Counted from the stretch's first letter, positions 36,642 through 46,545 are shown. The stretch: 64,000 nt of DNA from Pontibacter sp. G13 (GCF_031851795.1 NZ_CP134696.1:3740501-3804500), one strand, 5' to 3'. Translations and numbers: made by a program. The notes: generated by a model not told the origin, from the letters alone.

Positions 36642-39530
36642 CTAGATTTTGAACTGCGCCCCGATGGTACCAGTAAATCCGAAAGTTTGAATGGTATTGA
36701 GGTAGTCCTCGTTTCGGGTAAATGTGATGTCCTGCTGGTTGGTGATGTTGTTCAGATTCAAGAACAAGCTCCATTTGGTACCGAGCTTTTGCTTGATCGA
36801 AGCATCCCATCTCCAAAAGGAAAGATTGTAGACATCGAAATCCTTGTTGACCGAGTAGGTTCTTACTTGATTTCCCTGATAGATCCCTGAAATTCTGGCA
36901 GAGAATCCTTTCAATTCATATCCCAAGGAAAGGTGGAAAATGTGAGGCGGCTGACTGGGGATCGAGACATCGCGCTGCTCGGTGGTATAGATGGTCTCCA
37001 AGATCGGTGGAAACGGACGGATCAATTTGGTCTCGGAAGTGAGGAAGAATACCTCCGTCGCGGAAAAGAGTCTCGAGTAATTGGCATTCAAAACCAATCC
37101 ATTCAACGGTTCTGGCAAGAATCCGAAATAGGTCTGGAAGTCTAATTCATATCCCCAAGCCCGAGAGTCAGGAAGATTCGTGTAGGTGTTTAGCTGATAA
37201 CCACTCTGTCCTGGCCACCCAGCAGCATTCGCGGTAGAATCATTCACCAATTGCTGAGTGATGGGAATAAAGATGTTATCGAGGTCTTTATAGAAAACCC
37301 CCACCGTAAACAATCCAATCAAGCGATGATAAGCAGAAATATGCAGATCATAATTCGTCGCCTTCATGTAGGAAAGGTCAGGATTTCCGGCATTGATGAT
37401 CTCGGAGTTTTGATCAATTTGAATGCGCGGAGTGATGTAAGCAAAGTCTGGTCTCGCTAGCGTCTGGGCATAAGAAGCCCGAATATCCAACCATTCAAAT
37501 GGCTTGAACTTGAGGTGGAGATGCGGAAGGAAATTCCCGTATTGCTGGGTCGTAGTCGTATCCTGATAGATTCCATTCACACCATAGCGACCAGACAACG
37601 TAGACAAGCCTGCTTGATAGACATTGTCTGAGTATTCATATCTGAAGCCTGGAATCACAGTGAATTTTTCTCCCCACTTCAATTTCAGCATAGCATATCC
37701 AGCCGCGATGCTCTCCAGTACTTCGTAGCGATCCAGAATAGCGGAACGGTCTTCATTGAGCAGGTCCACCTGAGCCTCGTACCAAGATTTGATGATTGCC
37801 GGATCAATTTGAGAATTCAAGTTGACCAACTCACCTTCCTGATTGAGCAGGGACGCGGGAGTTTCATTTCCAAGAAATCCTCGGATGCTGATCAAGTCGT
37901 TATTGTCTGGAAGGTAGGTCAAATCACCATCGTAGGCATTCGCCGCATCACTGGTGTAGGCACCTCCCAAGTAGTAGAATCCCTCTGCCAATTCGTCTAC
38001 AGATCTACTACGATCAATCTGGTAGTATTTGCCACCAACTTTCCACTCACCGGAAAACTTCTTGCCAATTTTGAAAATACCTTTCAAATTGATCAATGCA
38101 GTTCTTGTATCCTCCAGAGTTTGGGTATTTCTGTAAAGACTTTCTCTAAGAATCGTACGATCCAAATCGGGACTTGCACTCGCCAAATAACTTCTTGGAT
38201 CTCCATCCTGATTGAGATCAGAATCAAAAACGTTGACATTATCGAAGAACTCTACCGTGAAATCATAGGGAGTTTGTCCCAAAGATCTGGAAGTTGAAAG
38301 GCCCCAATCCAGCTCCATTCCTGCGGGTAATTCATGCTCACCAAAAAGCGAGGCATTGTATAGTGCCAATTGGGTTTCGATCCCTCTTCCCAAATATTCA
38401 ATGGCTGGTTCAGAAGGGACGTACCTTTCGATATTTCGGAATTGGTCCCGATCTGTACGGCTATAAAGCCCAAGGAAGGAAAGTCTATTGCGCTCGTTTA
38501 GGTCGTAGTCAAGCGCCAAGGATGCATTATATCTTCTGCGAATTTCTTGACGATCTTCTGTCTGAAGGGTACGGCCCAAAATTTCGGTAATGCCAGTAGT
38601 GGTATCTGTCCGGCCTTGTCTCCAGCCATAGCTCAAAAAATCACCGCTTCTATTGAAACGCTCAATACTTCCCTGAGCAATGATTCCGAGTCTATCTTCG
38701 AAAAATCGGTTACTAGCTTGGAGGACTCCTTTGTAGTCCATGAATTGAGCCTGAAGATCATTGTAACCTCCCAGTCCCTTAGCCATGAAATGAGGTTCGG
38801 CGTCTGCCTTGCGAAGACGTAGGTTTACGGTACCGCCAATCGCTTCAGCATCTGAATCAGGAAGAGGAGATTTGAAGACTTCAATTCCGTCCAACAATTC
38901 AGGGGAGATCAAAGAAAGATCGACCGAGCGATCCGTGCTGGAATTCGAAGGCAACCGAACACCATTGATAGTAATGGCGCTGAATTTGGGTTCCATCCCC
39001 CGAATCACCACTTTTTGTCCTTCCCCTCCGCTTCGATTCAACGATACTCCGGGAAGACGCCCAATCGCTTCGGCTGCATTTACATCTGGCAATTCTTGAA
39101 TCCGATCCGCAGAAACGATGGCCGCAATCTGGTCACTGCCCAATTGCTGATTGATCGCTTGGGTCTGACCACGACGCTGAGCAGTCACGACAACTTCCTC
39201 CCCGGTAAATCCAACGGCCTTCATGACGATTTTGACTTCCGTCCGAACACCTTCTTGAACTTCCACTACTTGGGAGTGTGGTTCATATCCGATATAGGAA
39301 ACTACGATTTCGTGAGAACCGACTGGGACATTTGCCAATTTGAAATTCCCAGACTCATCTGTGATGGCACCGATGGCAGAGACATCTCTCAAGTATACGG
39401 TTGCTCCCATCAGTGGAAGGGATTGATCCGAGACATTTCCGTATATGAGTCCCTGTTGAGCTGTGGCCTGGAGGGGAGCAAGAGTGGTGAAGAAAATTCC
39501 GGCAAGGGCCAGATACAACCAATTTTTCAT
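36642..39530 (-). CDS. TonB-dependent receptor with carboxypeptidase-regulatory-like domain
   Basis: The ATG at 39530 (MKNWLYLALAGIFFTTLAPLQ) begins a signal peptide and gives 962 residues. A CarboxypepD_reg-like domain follows (LIYGNVSDQSLPLMGATVYL, GNFKLANVPVGSHEIVVSYIG), then the plug (QELPDVNAAEAIGRLPGVSL, VVIRGMEPKFSAITINGVRL) and a 22-strand barrel ending in GTIGAQFKI. The plug resembles the TonB-Xanth-Caul receptor class, which works without SusD. It presumably imports the oligosaccharide handled by the downstream GH2 enzyme. It is the first gene of a four-gene, same-strand locus. Confidence 0.94.
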   Translation of the reverse strand: MKNWLYLALAGIFFTTLAPLQATAQQGLIYGNVSDQSLPLMGATVYLRDVSAIGAITDESGNFKLANVPVGSHEIVVSYIGYEPHSQVVEVQEGVRTEVKIVMKAVGFTGEEVVVTAQRRGQTQAINQQLGSDQIAAIVSADRIQELPDVNAAEAIGRLPGVSLNRSGGEGQKVVIRGMEPKFSAITINGVRLPSNSSTDRSVDLSLISPELLDGIEVFKSPLPDSDAEAIGGTVNLRLRKADAEPHFMAKGLGGYNDLQAQFMDYKGVLQASNRFFEDRLGIIAQGSIERFNRSGDFLSYGWRQGRTDTTTGITEILGRTLQTEDRQEIRRRYNASLALDYDLNERNRLSFLGLYSRTDRDQFRNIERYVPSEPAIEYLGRGIETQLALYNASLFGEHELPAGMELDWGLSTSRSLGQTPYDFTVEFFDNVNVFDSDLNQDGDPRSYLASASPDLDRTILRESLYRNTQTLEDTRTALINLKGIFKIGKKFSGEWKVGGKYYQIDRSRSVDELAEGFYYLGGAYTSDAANAYDGDLTYLPDNNDLISIRGFLGNETPASLLNQEGELVNLNSQIDPAIIKSWYEAQVDLLNEDRSAILDRYEVLESIAAGYAMLKLKWGEKFTVIPGFRYEYSDNVYQAGLSTLSGRYGVNGIYQDTTTTQQYGNFLPHLHLKFKPFEWLDIRASYAQTLARPDFAYITPRIQIDQNSEIINAGNPDLSYMKATNYDLHISAYHRLIGLFTVGVFYKDLDNIFIPITQQLVNDSTANAAGWPGQSGYQLNTYTNLPDSRAWGYELDFQTYFGFLPEPLNGLVLNANYSRLFSATEVFFLTSETKLIRPFPPILETIYTTEQRDVSIPSQPPHIFHLSLGYELKGFSARISGIYQGNQVRTYSVNKDFDVYNLSFWRWDASIKQKLGTKWSLFLNLNNITNQQDITFTRNEDYLNTIQTFGFTGTIGAQFKI

Positions 39531-39889
39531 TGCGATAGGAATAGTAGCCAAAGTAGGAATAGAGGGTTTGGTATCTACAAAAGAGCCTGACCTAATAGTG
39601 TTTGACTCTTAACAACATCAGCAAAATGGGACAAATGACGAAACCAAAAATCTCTTTTAGGGGGAATAAAAATCTATCGCAATTCAAGATCATTTGCGAA
39701 AAACAGGTCAAAAAATGGCCAAAATGGGCTGTTTTGGAAGATATTGAAGACGAAAATGGTCAAAAATAAAAAGAAGTAAATAGTACCACTCTTCCCCAAA
39801 ACGGGAGGTGATCGAAGAAATTCAAGAAAGATTTGGGAATCATATTGGAGAGAAGTGGCCGTAGACTTGAAGAATAAATCCTTCCTAGA
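39531..39889. other. Intergenic stretch upstream of the sugar locus
   Basis: About 360 AT-rich bases hold no gene. The regulatory region of the TonB receptor operon, including the site bound by the AraC-type domain, should lie here; I cannot define it. Confidence 0.5.
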
Positions 39890-39929
39890 AAAACGAAAAG
39901 GCCGACTAAATTTTTTTAGCCGGTCCTTT
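39890..39929 (-). terminator. Terminator of the exonuclease gene
   Basis: AAAGGCCG-x-CTAAA pairs with TTTAG-x-CGGTCCTTT with two non-Watson-Crick positions; on the minus strand it ends in TTTTCGTTTTTC. Confidence 0.75.
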
Positions 39930-39967
39930 ATATTTTTCTACAGTAAGAATATTCTGAATAACCAGTA

Positions 39968-40588
39968 CTAAGTAGGAAGATTGAGTTGGGCACCTAATCG
40001 AAAAACCTCCCGCAGACAAAGACCCGTGAGTACAGAATCTTCCAGTGCATTGTGTTCCTCAGACTCCCGGCTATAACCGAAAAATCCTGCAACGGCTTCA
40101 AGACTTCGTCTTTGAGGTACCTTTTGTCCAGCTCTTTCCAAAATCGGAAATAGGAAGAAAGTCAGTGTGTGTAAATCCACCAGCGTAAAATTGAAGGGCC
40201 ACTTCAAATGCTCATCTTTGTAGGCAAACTTCAAGAAGTTGATATCATTGATGACACTTTGCCCACAAATGACCGTGTCTCGAAGCGCTTGGGATTTTTG
40301 GCGCCCATCAGCATGCTTGGGGGAAATCCCCTGAGTCTCCAAAATCCAATTCTCAAACTTGGGCAATACCTCATTCATCATTGGAGCATCTTCCAACTCC
40401 TCCCAAGTCAACCCGTGCACTTCCAAGGCAGGGATAGAATAAGATTCCTCATTCTCCGGATAGACATTGGTTAAAAAACGGCCAAGCTCTTCCCAATTGT
40501 CATTATATAAAACAGCGCCAATTTGGATGATCTCATGCCAGCCTGGTTCTAGGCCAGTCATCTCGAGATCCATGACGAGATAGTTCAT
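39968..40588 (-). CDS. DEDDh 3'-5' exonuclease (DnaQ/oligoribonuclease-like)
   Basis: The ATG at 40588 (MNYLVMDLEMTGLEPG) gives 206 residues and puts the first DEDD motif, Asp-Leu-Glu, at the usual place near the N-terminus. The second motif is in GQSVINDINFLKF and the third, HNALEDSVLTG, gives the DEDDh His and Asp. These enzymes trim DNA or RNA 3' ends; proofreading, RNase T-like and oligoribonuclease roles are all possible. The open frame extends 29 codons upstream without family features. Confidence 0.88.
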   Translation of the reverse strand: MNYLVMDLEMTGLEPGWHEIIQIGAVLYNDNWEELGRFLTNVYPENEESYSIPALEVHGLTWEELEDAPMMNEVLPKFENWILETQGISPKHADGRQKSQALRDTVICGQSVINDINFLKFAYKDEHLKWPFNFTLVDLHTLTFFLFPILERAGQKVPQRRSLEAVAGFFGYSRESEEHNALEDSVLTGLCLREVFRLGAQLNLPT

Positions 40589-40708
40589 AGCAGAAGGTTT
40601 CGGTGATAGATGATGATATAAAACTGTGATCAGTTTCCGAATTCCTTTAAAATTCAAGAAACTCGGTCGCCACATGCGTGGACTGATTGTACCTCGAATA
40701 ATTACGCA

Positions 40709-40737
40709 AAAACCTCAAGAACGAATCTTGAGGTTTT
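40709..40737 (-). terminator. Terminator of miaE
   Basis: A perfect 12-bp stem AAAACCTCAAGA (40709-40720) / TCTTGAGGTTTT (40726-40737) follows the miaE stop. Confidence 0.88.
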
Positions 40738-40749
40738 CAAAGTGGAACA

Positions 40750-41337
40750 TTATCCGTGAACATGTTCCGACTTTCCGTATCTTTTTATGACATCAGCTTC
40801 GAAGACCAAAAAGTCTTGCCAACGAGCATCAACATCAATATTGGGACAAAGTTTCCGAGCCAACTTGATGAACATGGTATAGTGTCGAGCTTCGGAAATC
40901 ATCAAATTGTGGTAGAACTTGGCGAGATCCTGATCATCAATATTCTCTGAAAGGACCTTGAATCGCTCACAACTTCTCGCTTCAATCATAGCTGCCAACA
41001 ACAACTTATCGCCCAGAGTTTCTTCCTTTCCCCTTCCTTTCACTTTGGTGAATTTCATCAACTCATTCACGTAGGAATCTTTACGTTCTCGGCCAAGTTT
41101 GAAGCCACGCTTCTGAATCTCGCGGTGAACCATTCGAAAATGCCCCATCTCCTCTTGAGCGAGATCGGCCATTTTCTCCACCAGCTCCTCGTGCTCCGGA
41201 TACAATACAATTAGCGAAATCGCGGAGGAAGCGGCTTTTTGTTCGCAGTAGGCGTGGTCCGTGAGAATCTCTTCGATATTTCCCTCGACCACATGTTTGA
41301 CCCAAGTAGGGTCGGTTTCCATTTTCAGATTGAGCAT
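40750..41337 (-). CDS. miaE: tRNA-(ms2io6A37) hydroxylase
   Basis: MiaE is a non-heme diiron monooxygenase that hydroxylates the isopentenyl side chain of modified A37 in tRNA. From ATG 41337 the protein has 195 residues. Ferritin-like iron ligands are visible: DHAYCEQKAAS, AQEEMGHFRMVH (ExxH), IEARSCERF and SEARHYTMF (ExxH). The enzyme oxygenates a base made by MiaA/MiaB, neither of which is in the window. The frame also opens 8 codons earlier, without family support. Confidence 0.9.
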   Translation of the reverse strand: MLNLKMETDPTWVKHVVEGNIEEILTDHAYCEQKAASSAISLIVLYPEHEELVEKMADLAQEEMGHFRMVHREIQKRGFKLGRERKDSYVNELMKFTKVKGRGKEETLGDKLLLAAMIEARSCERFKVLSENIDDQDLAKFYHNLMISEARHYTMFIKLARKLCPNIDVDARWQDFLVFEADVIKRYGKSEHVHG

Positions 41338-41377
41338 AATCCTTTCCCTATTTGACGACACAATTTACAAAAAGCCA

Positions 41378-42118
41378 TTAGACCAAAGAATGATAAAGGT
41401 CCTCCAACAGTTTTTCTGCTTTAGGAAAATTCTCGGGCTTGCCTACATCTACCCAACGATCGGCATTGTGTCTAAAAGCTACCAGTTTTTCCGTCTTCGC
41501 CAATCGTAGATATGTGTCGATAATAGAAAACTTACCATCTTCTGAAATCTGGTCAAGCAATCGAGGAGATATCACGTGAATACCACTGAATGCCAAATTT
41601 TTATAGGGGTTATTCTCAATACGCGAATCGCGAATTTGGCCTGTATTCACATTTTTCCAACCCACGATTTCATCCTGCTCATTGACCAAGAGATACCGAG
41701 AAGTACTTCGTTCAGTCATCGCCAAAGTAGCAATCGAGTCTGAGGATCTATGAGCCCGAACCAAAGCAGAAACGTCCAGATCTGAAAGGATATCTACATT
41801 ATGAATCAAAATGGGTTCATCTCCGCGGAGTAGGGGAGCGGCGAATTTGATTCCCCCCCCAGTTTCGAGCAATTCGGCTCGCTCATCTGAGATTTGAATA
41901 TTCACCCCAAAGTGATTTCTCTGATGGAGGAATTCAATCACCAAGTCGCCAAAATGATGGACATTGACCACAAATTCCTGAATCCCCGCGTCCTTCAATT
42001 TGAGGATTACCCACTCGAGCAAGGGTTTTCCGTGAAGCTCGACAAGTGCTTTCGGACGGTCATTGGTTAACGGACGCAGCCGGGTACCAAGCCCGGCTGC
42101 AAATATCATCGCCTTCAT
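41378..42118 (-). CDS. MurNAc/amino-sugar-1-phosphate nucleotidyltransferase (MurU-like)
   Basis: The ATG at 42118 gives 246 residues with the nucleotidyltransferase signature MKAMIFAAGLGTRLRPLTNDRPKAL, the metal/substrate motif IHNVDILSD and the C-terminal WVDVGKPENFPKA. This size and pattern fit MurU-type enzymes that turn MurNAc-1-phosphate into UDP-MurNAc, or related mannose-1-phosphate guanylyltransferases. The next gene upstream, 24 bases away on the same strand, encodes an AmgK-like kinase, the partner that makes MurNAc-1-phosphate in the same recycling route, which favours MurU. Confidence 0.85.
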   Translation of the reverse strand: MKAMIFAAGLGTRLRPLTNDRPKALVELHGKPLLEWVILKLKDAGIQEFVVNVHHFGDLVIEFLHQRNHFGVNIQISDERAELLETGGGIKFAAPLLRGDEPILIHNVDILSDLDVSALVRAHRSSDSIATLAMTERSTSRYLLVNEQDEIVGWKNVNTGQIRDSRIENNPYKNLAFSGIHVISPRLLDQISEDGKFSIIDTYLRLAKTEKLVAFRHNADRWVDVGKPENFPKAEKLLEDLYHSLV

Positions 42119-42142
42119 ATGCAATTCGCAAAAAGAGAATGG

Positions 42143-43594
42143 CTAATTGATCCAGTTTTTTCGTTCCTGTTCGACGTGATTGACCACCACATTTACCCCG
42201 AACTTTTTCTTCAAATGCCGAGCGAGGCTATCCGCAGAGTAAACAGAACGGTGCTGTCCTCCAGTACATCCAAAGCTCACCATCAAATGTGAGAAATTTC
42301 GCTCAAGATACATGTCGACTGAAGCGTCAACCATGCTATATACATTGGTCAAAAATTCTTCAATCGTTGATTGAGATCTGAGGAATTGTATCACCGGCTC
42401 ATCTCGCCCAGTCAGTTTTTTATAAGGTGCATATCTACCAGGATTGTGAATGGCTCGGCAATCGAACACATATCCGCCGCCATTTCCAGAAGGGTCTTCA
42501 GGGATCCCTTGCTTATAGGAAAAGCTATTCACGGTGACAGTCAATTCCTGATTCTCCGGTTTCGCCACGTAATGCTTGCGGAGAGATTCTGAATCCGCAA
42601 GGTACCGGGCTACATTCATCAGCTCGGGCACTTCGATCGGCAAATCCATTTTGTCCAACAACCACTTGAGATTGTCCAAGGCAAAAGGAATACTCTCTAG
42701 AAAATGAGGTTTCCTTTCGTAGAAGCCTCTGAATCCATAAGCCCCCAGAACCTGCATCAATCTGAGCATCACGTACCCGTAATAAAACTGAATAAATTCA
42801 GCTCGATCGATATCTATGTGTTGACTGGCTTGATGAATGTAGTAATCCAACAGTTCATCACGAATCTCATGCGGGATATTGGCTTTTGCCTGAAACAGCA
42901 AAGAAGCCAAGTCATATTGAAGTGCTCCGCGTCTTCCTCCCTGATAGTCGATAAAATATGCATGACCTTCATGGACCATGATATTCCTCGCCTGAAAATC
43001 CCGGTATAAGAAAAAGCTCCGATCAGCAGCTTGGAGATAGTCTACATAGGTTTGGAAATCATTTTCCAAAAGCTGCTCGTCAAAAGGCACCTTACTCAAC
43101 TTCAAGAAATAATATTTGAAGTAATTGAGGTCCCACATCATGGATTGCTGGTCAAAACTATCTCTTGGATAGCAGACACTATAATCCAGATCTTTCCCGG
43201 CTTGCACTTGCAGCTTCACCAATTCATCCAAAGCCATCTTATAGTTGGCCAACACTGAATGAGGAAATGCTCCATTGGTGCGCTGTTCCATCAATAGGGA
43301 AAAAAGCGTTTTGTCCCCCAAGTCTTGGAGTAGGTACACCCGATTGTCGAGATCTTCTCCATAAATTTTTGGAACCGGCAGACCCTTTTTCAGGAAGTGC
43401 TTGGTAAAGGAAATGAATGCCCGGTTTTCCTTGTCATCAGCATTAAAAACCCCAATGGCGGTTCCTTGGTCTCCCCGAAGTCGATAATATTCCCGATAAG
43501 ATCCAGATGGAGGAAGCGGTTCAATTCTGACCTCACTTTCACCAGACCATTGGGTGTACAGAGCAGTCAGGTGCTTTTCTTTTTCTTTGTTCAA
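42143..43594 (-). CDS. AmgK-like amino-sugar kinase fused to a RapZ C-terminal domain
   Basis: The 483-residue protein begins at TTG 43594, preceded by AGGA; no in-frame ATG fits. Residues 1-330 are an aminoglycoside-phosphotransferase-type kinase: a substrate-loop SGSYREYYRLRGD, the catalytic YRDFQARNIM with Asp199, and FIDYQGGRRGAL as metal-binding segment. The order resembles AmgK, which phosphorylates MurNAc and GlcNAc at C1. Residues 345-483 match the RapZ C-terminal domain (VTVNSFSYKQGIPED, YVFDCRAIHNPGR, FGCTGGQHRSVY), which in E. coli binds glucosamine-6-phosphate. RapZ's N-terminal P-loop domain is absent. The coupling of kinase and sugar sensor is inferred. Confidence 0.87.
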   Translation of the reverse strand: MNKEKEKHLTALYTQWSGESEVRIEPLPPSGSYREYYRLRGDQGTAIGVFNADDKENRAFISFTKHFLKKGLPVPKIYGEDLDNRVYLLQDLGDKTLFSLLMEQRTNGAFPHSVLANYKMALDELVKLQVQAGKDLDYSVCYPRDSFDQQSMMWDLNYFKYYFLKLSKVPFDEQLLENDFQTYVDYLQAADRSFFLYRDFQARNIMVHEGHAYFIDYQGGRRGALQYDLASLLFQAKANIPHEIRDELLDYYIHQASQHIDIDRAEFIQFYYGYVMLRLMQVLGAYGFRGFYERKPHFLESIPFALDNLKWLLDKMDLPIEVPELMNVARYLADSESLRKHYVAKPENQELTVTVNSFSYKQGIPEDPSGNGGGYVFDCRAIHNPGRYAPYKKLTGRDEPVIQFLRSQSTIEEFLTNVYSMVDASVDMYLERNFSHLMVSFGCTGGQHRSVYSADSLARHLKKKFGVNVVVNHVEQERKNWIN

Positions 43595-43819
43595 AGGTCC
43601 TGTAGTTATGAGTCCACGGATGGAACGAGGAGTGGAGAGTTAAAAAACTCATTTTGAGAGTACGAAAATCTCAGTGGTTTTTCAAACGAAATCCTTGGCG
43701 ATCAAACCAAAAATCCACAAGCGAAAATAGACAAAAGGAAAGACAATCAAGAAAACAGACGTTCTGGTTTTTCGGTCATATTCGCTATCAATGATTATGA
43801 AAATGCTTGACTCCCTCCA

Positions 43820-43858
43820 AAAAGCACAAGCCCACCCTTTCAATAAAAGAGTGGGCAA
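43820..43858 (-). terminator. Terminator of the acyl-CoA dehydrogenase gene
   Basis: GCCCAC (43830-43835) pairs with GTGGGC (43851-43856) with further A/T pairs inside; on the minus strand TTGTGCTTTTTGG follows. Confidence 0.82.
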
Positions 43859-43881
43859 GCGCTATACCAAAACCGAATTGC

Positions 43882-45681
43882 TTACGCTTTTTCTGGTTCA
43901 GGAAGAATCGTCAGTACTTCATCATCCATGAGACGTTCAATCAAGCCCAATGTCTTGGGAACCTCATAGTGGAAATAGTATTTCATGGCTCGAATCTTAC
44001 CTTCGAGATACAATCTTTCTTCAGTTGAATGTGTGGAATTTTCCAATTCGAGTTGAGCAACATGTCCTTGCTTTAGCCACTGCCACGCGATAGCCACAAT
44101 GCCAAAAAACTCTAGATAAAGCGTAGCATCCATCAGGAATCTTTCAATATCGCCCTTCATCGCGAAGCCAGCCAGATGCATACTGACCTCTTGAATTTTC
44201 TTTAATTTCTCCTTTAAGATTGCAGCATACTTTCCGAATGATCCTTGAGATTCCACTGCATCGATGGTTTCCTGCACTTCTTTCATATACAGTTGTACAG
44301 CTTTTCCCGCTTTCATAGTGACTTTTCTACCCAGTAGATCCATCGCCTGGATACCAGTAGTGCCTTCATAAATCGGGTAGATTCGAATATCCCTGAATAG
44401 GTTTTCGAGCGGGAAATCTTTGCAGTATCCAGCTCCTCCCAAGATTTGCAACCCATTGCTGACAGAAGTAATTCCCATTTCAGAAGGAAAACTTTTTGCA
44501 ATCGGCGTAAGCAAATCTAGCAGCATCTCATATCGTTCTTTTTCCTCCCCCTCACTCACAGTGGCCATATCAGCGTATTTGGCGCATTCTAGTACGAGGC
44601 TCAAAGAACCTTCCACTACCGATTGCTGAAGCAGCAACATTCTCTGAATGTCAGGATGGTTTTTGATCAAAGTTTGGGGAAGGCTGAGGTTCCGATTATT
44701 CAATCTTCGTCCTTGAGGCCGCTCATTGGCATATTGAAGCGAAGCATGATAAGCAGCAGAAGCGATGGCAGCTCCACCAAGTCCCACCAAAAGTCTGGCC
44801 TCATTCATCATTTTAAACATGTAGGAGAGTCCGCGATTTTCTTCTCCCAACAAGTACCCTACACAATTCCCTTTATCACCATACATTAGATGCGTCGCGG
44901 GCGTCCCTTTCTGCCCAAGCTTATGATAAACCCCAGCTGTGGTTATATCATTATGCACGAGTTGGCCATTTTCATCTCTGAATTTGGGCACAATAAATAG
45001 GGAAATCCCTTTGGTACCTGCAGGCGCTCCTTCAATTCGACCAAGTAATAAATGGATTACGTTTTCCACTCCTTCATAATCGCCGGCAGAAATGAATATT
45101 TTTTGACCTTCTATTTTATAAGTTCCATCTGGCTGAGGAATCGCTTTCGCCTCAACATCCGAAAGGGAACTTCCTGCTTGGGGTTCAGTCAGCGCCATTG
45201 TTCCTTGCCATTCTCCCCCAAACATCTTAGGTAGATAAGTATCCTTTTGCTCTTGAGATCCAAATTCCACCAAAAGATTTGTCGCTGCAGTAGTCAGTCC
45301 AGTAAAACCTAGTGCTCCATTATTTGCTGCAGAAAAGATGAAACCAGCACAGACACCGAGCATTTGTGGGATTTGCATACCTGAAACAGACATGGGAGCT
45401 ACTGCGCCAATCCAACCACCATCAGCCATAGCTCGGATAAATGGATGGACACTTTCATGAACACTGATCGTATCACCCACCAATTCAGGCTCATTCCGAT
45501 CCATTGATTCATAATGTGGGAATAGGTAGCTATCCGCAAGCTGCTTAGCTGCATCAAGCATCATATCCATGGTCTCTTCATCATTGTGTGAGTAGTAGTC
45601 GTGAGCAACGACATCTTCTACTCGATGGACTTGCTTGAGTAGAAATCTTAGATCTCGTAAGCTCACATAGGAATCTGCCAT
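43882..45681 (-). CDS. Acyl-CoA dehydrogenase
   Basis: This 599-residue flavoprotein catalyses the first oxidation of fatty-acid beta-oxidation. Family motifs are visible: MALTEPQAGSSLSDV (FAD and substrate contact), KIFISAGDYEG, GTKGISLFIVPKF and, in the C-terminal helical domain, GGAGYCKDFPLENLFRDIRIYPIYEGTT, where the Glu of YEGT is the usual catalytic base. A C-terminal extension of about 130 residues beyond the core helices (to KA) occurs in the long FadE-like subgroup. The gene is the last on the minus strand before the putative origin and points away from it. Confidence 0.94.
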   Translation of the reverse strand: MADSYVSLRDLRFLLKQVHRVEDVVAHDYYSHNDEETMDMMLDAAKQLADSYLFPHYESMDRNEPELVGDTISVHESVHPFIRAMADGGWIGAVAPMSVSGMQIPQMLGVCAGFIFSAANNGALGFTGLTTAATNLLVEFGSQEQKDTYLPKMFGGEWQGTMALTEPQAGSSLSDVEAKAIPQPDGTYKIEGQKIFISAGDYEGVENVIHLLLGRIEGAPAGTKGISLFIVPKFRDENGQLVHNDITTAGVYHKLGQKGTPATHLMYGDKGNCVGYLLGEENRGLSYMFKMMNEARLLVGLGGAAIASAAYHASLQYANERPQGRRLNNRNLSLPQTLIKNHPDIQRMLLLQQSVVEGSLSLVLECAKYADMATVSEGEEKERYEMLLDLLTPIAKSFPSEMGITSVSNGLQILGGAGYCKDFPLENLFRDIRIYPIYEGTTGIQAMDLLGRKVTMKAGKAVQLYMKEVQETIDAVESQGSFGKYAAILKEKLKKIQEVSMHLAGFAMKGDIERFLMDATLYLEFFGIVAIAWQWLKQGHVAQLELENSTHSTEERLYLEGKIRAMKYYFHYEVPKTLGLIERLMDDEVLTILPEPEKA

Positions 45682-45930
45682 ATCTAATACTAATTGCTAG
45701 TTGGGTGGGAAAATATTGGCTATTTACTGTGGATAGCTCTAACAGTATGCGTGCATATTTAATCTACTATTTTTCCTTAATTGATCCTAGATTCGGTGTT
45801 TTGAATGCTTCCGATGATCGTTATATCAAGAAAAAAGGCCGGAATTAACTTGGTTAGATCATTATCGGAAAAGGAGAGAAATTGAAGGTAATTGAGATGA
45901 AAAGGCACAGAACTGAATCAAATAATTGAG

Positions 45931-45939
45931 TTATCCACA
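45931..45939 (+). promoter_or_regulatory. DnaA box (perfect)
   Basis: TTATCCACA, exact match to the TTATNCACA consensus; leftmost perfect box of the putative origin. Confidence 0.75.
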
Positions 45940-46407
45940 ATCACAACTTACTGAATATCAGTATTATATATATAATACAAAGCAATTTTGAAAAGATCGG
46001 CCAGCCAAGTCTTCGATATATAGCCCAAAAGTCGGCCTTAGAAAACCCGGGAAAGGAGAGACTTGGAACTATCGATTTCTATAGGATTCTCAGCCTTTAA
46101 AAATCACAAAAACGTAGGCTGAGAATCGCGCAAAACAAACCCACCCGAACAAGAGGTCTATCTACTCGATTCTGGCTTTGCATTCCACAGGAAATCAACA
46201 TCGCAATTTACTCAGATTAAGAGGAATAATTCGTTTTCCACAGATGTCTTTCCACAATTATCTCCATAGTACCATACATACGACATATACCGTCTTTCCA
46301 AATAGATAAAATAAATTTCCTGAAAACTATCTGATATTTAATAATGATCGCACAGTCACAAAGTCAATTCCGTCACTTATTTGGGCAAAAAGCAATAGCA
46401 AAAATGG

Positions 46408-46416
46408 TTATCCACA
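46408..46416 (+). promoter_or_regulatory. DnaA box (perfect)
   Basis: TTATCCACA, exact consensus, at the start of the densest box group (46408-46680). Confidence 0.78.
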
Positions 46417-46536
46417 CAAAAAATGATAAGATCTGTAAGTCTCAGATTTACAGGTGCTTAATATCCACATAATATTGGGGGAATCTGTTGGGATCTAGAC
46501 TGGGTATGAGAATAACCTTTTCCACACAGCGCACTT

Positions 46537-46545
46537 TTATTCACA
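46537..46545 (+). promoter_or_regulatory. DnaA box (perfect)
   Basis: TTATTCACA, exact match to TTATNCACA, followed 5 bases later by a minus-strand box with one mismatch (46550-46558). Confidence 0.72.
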
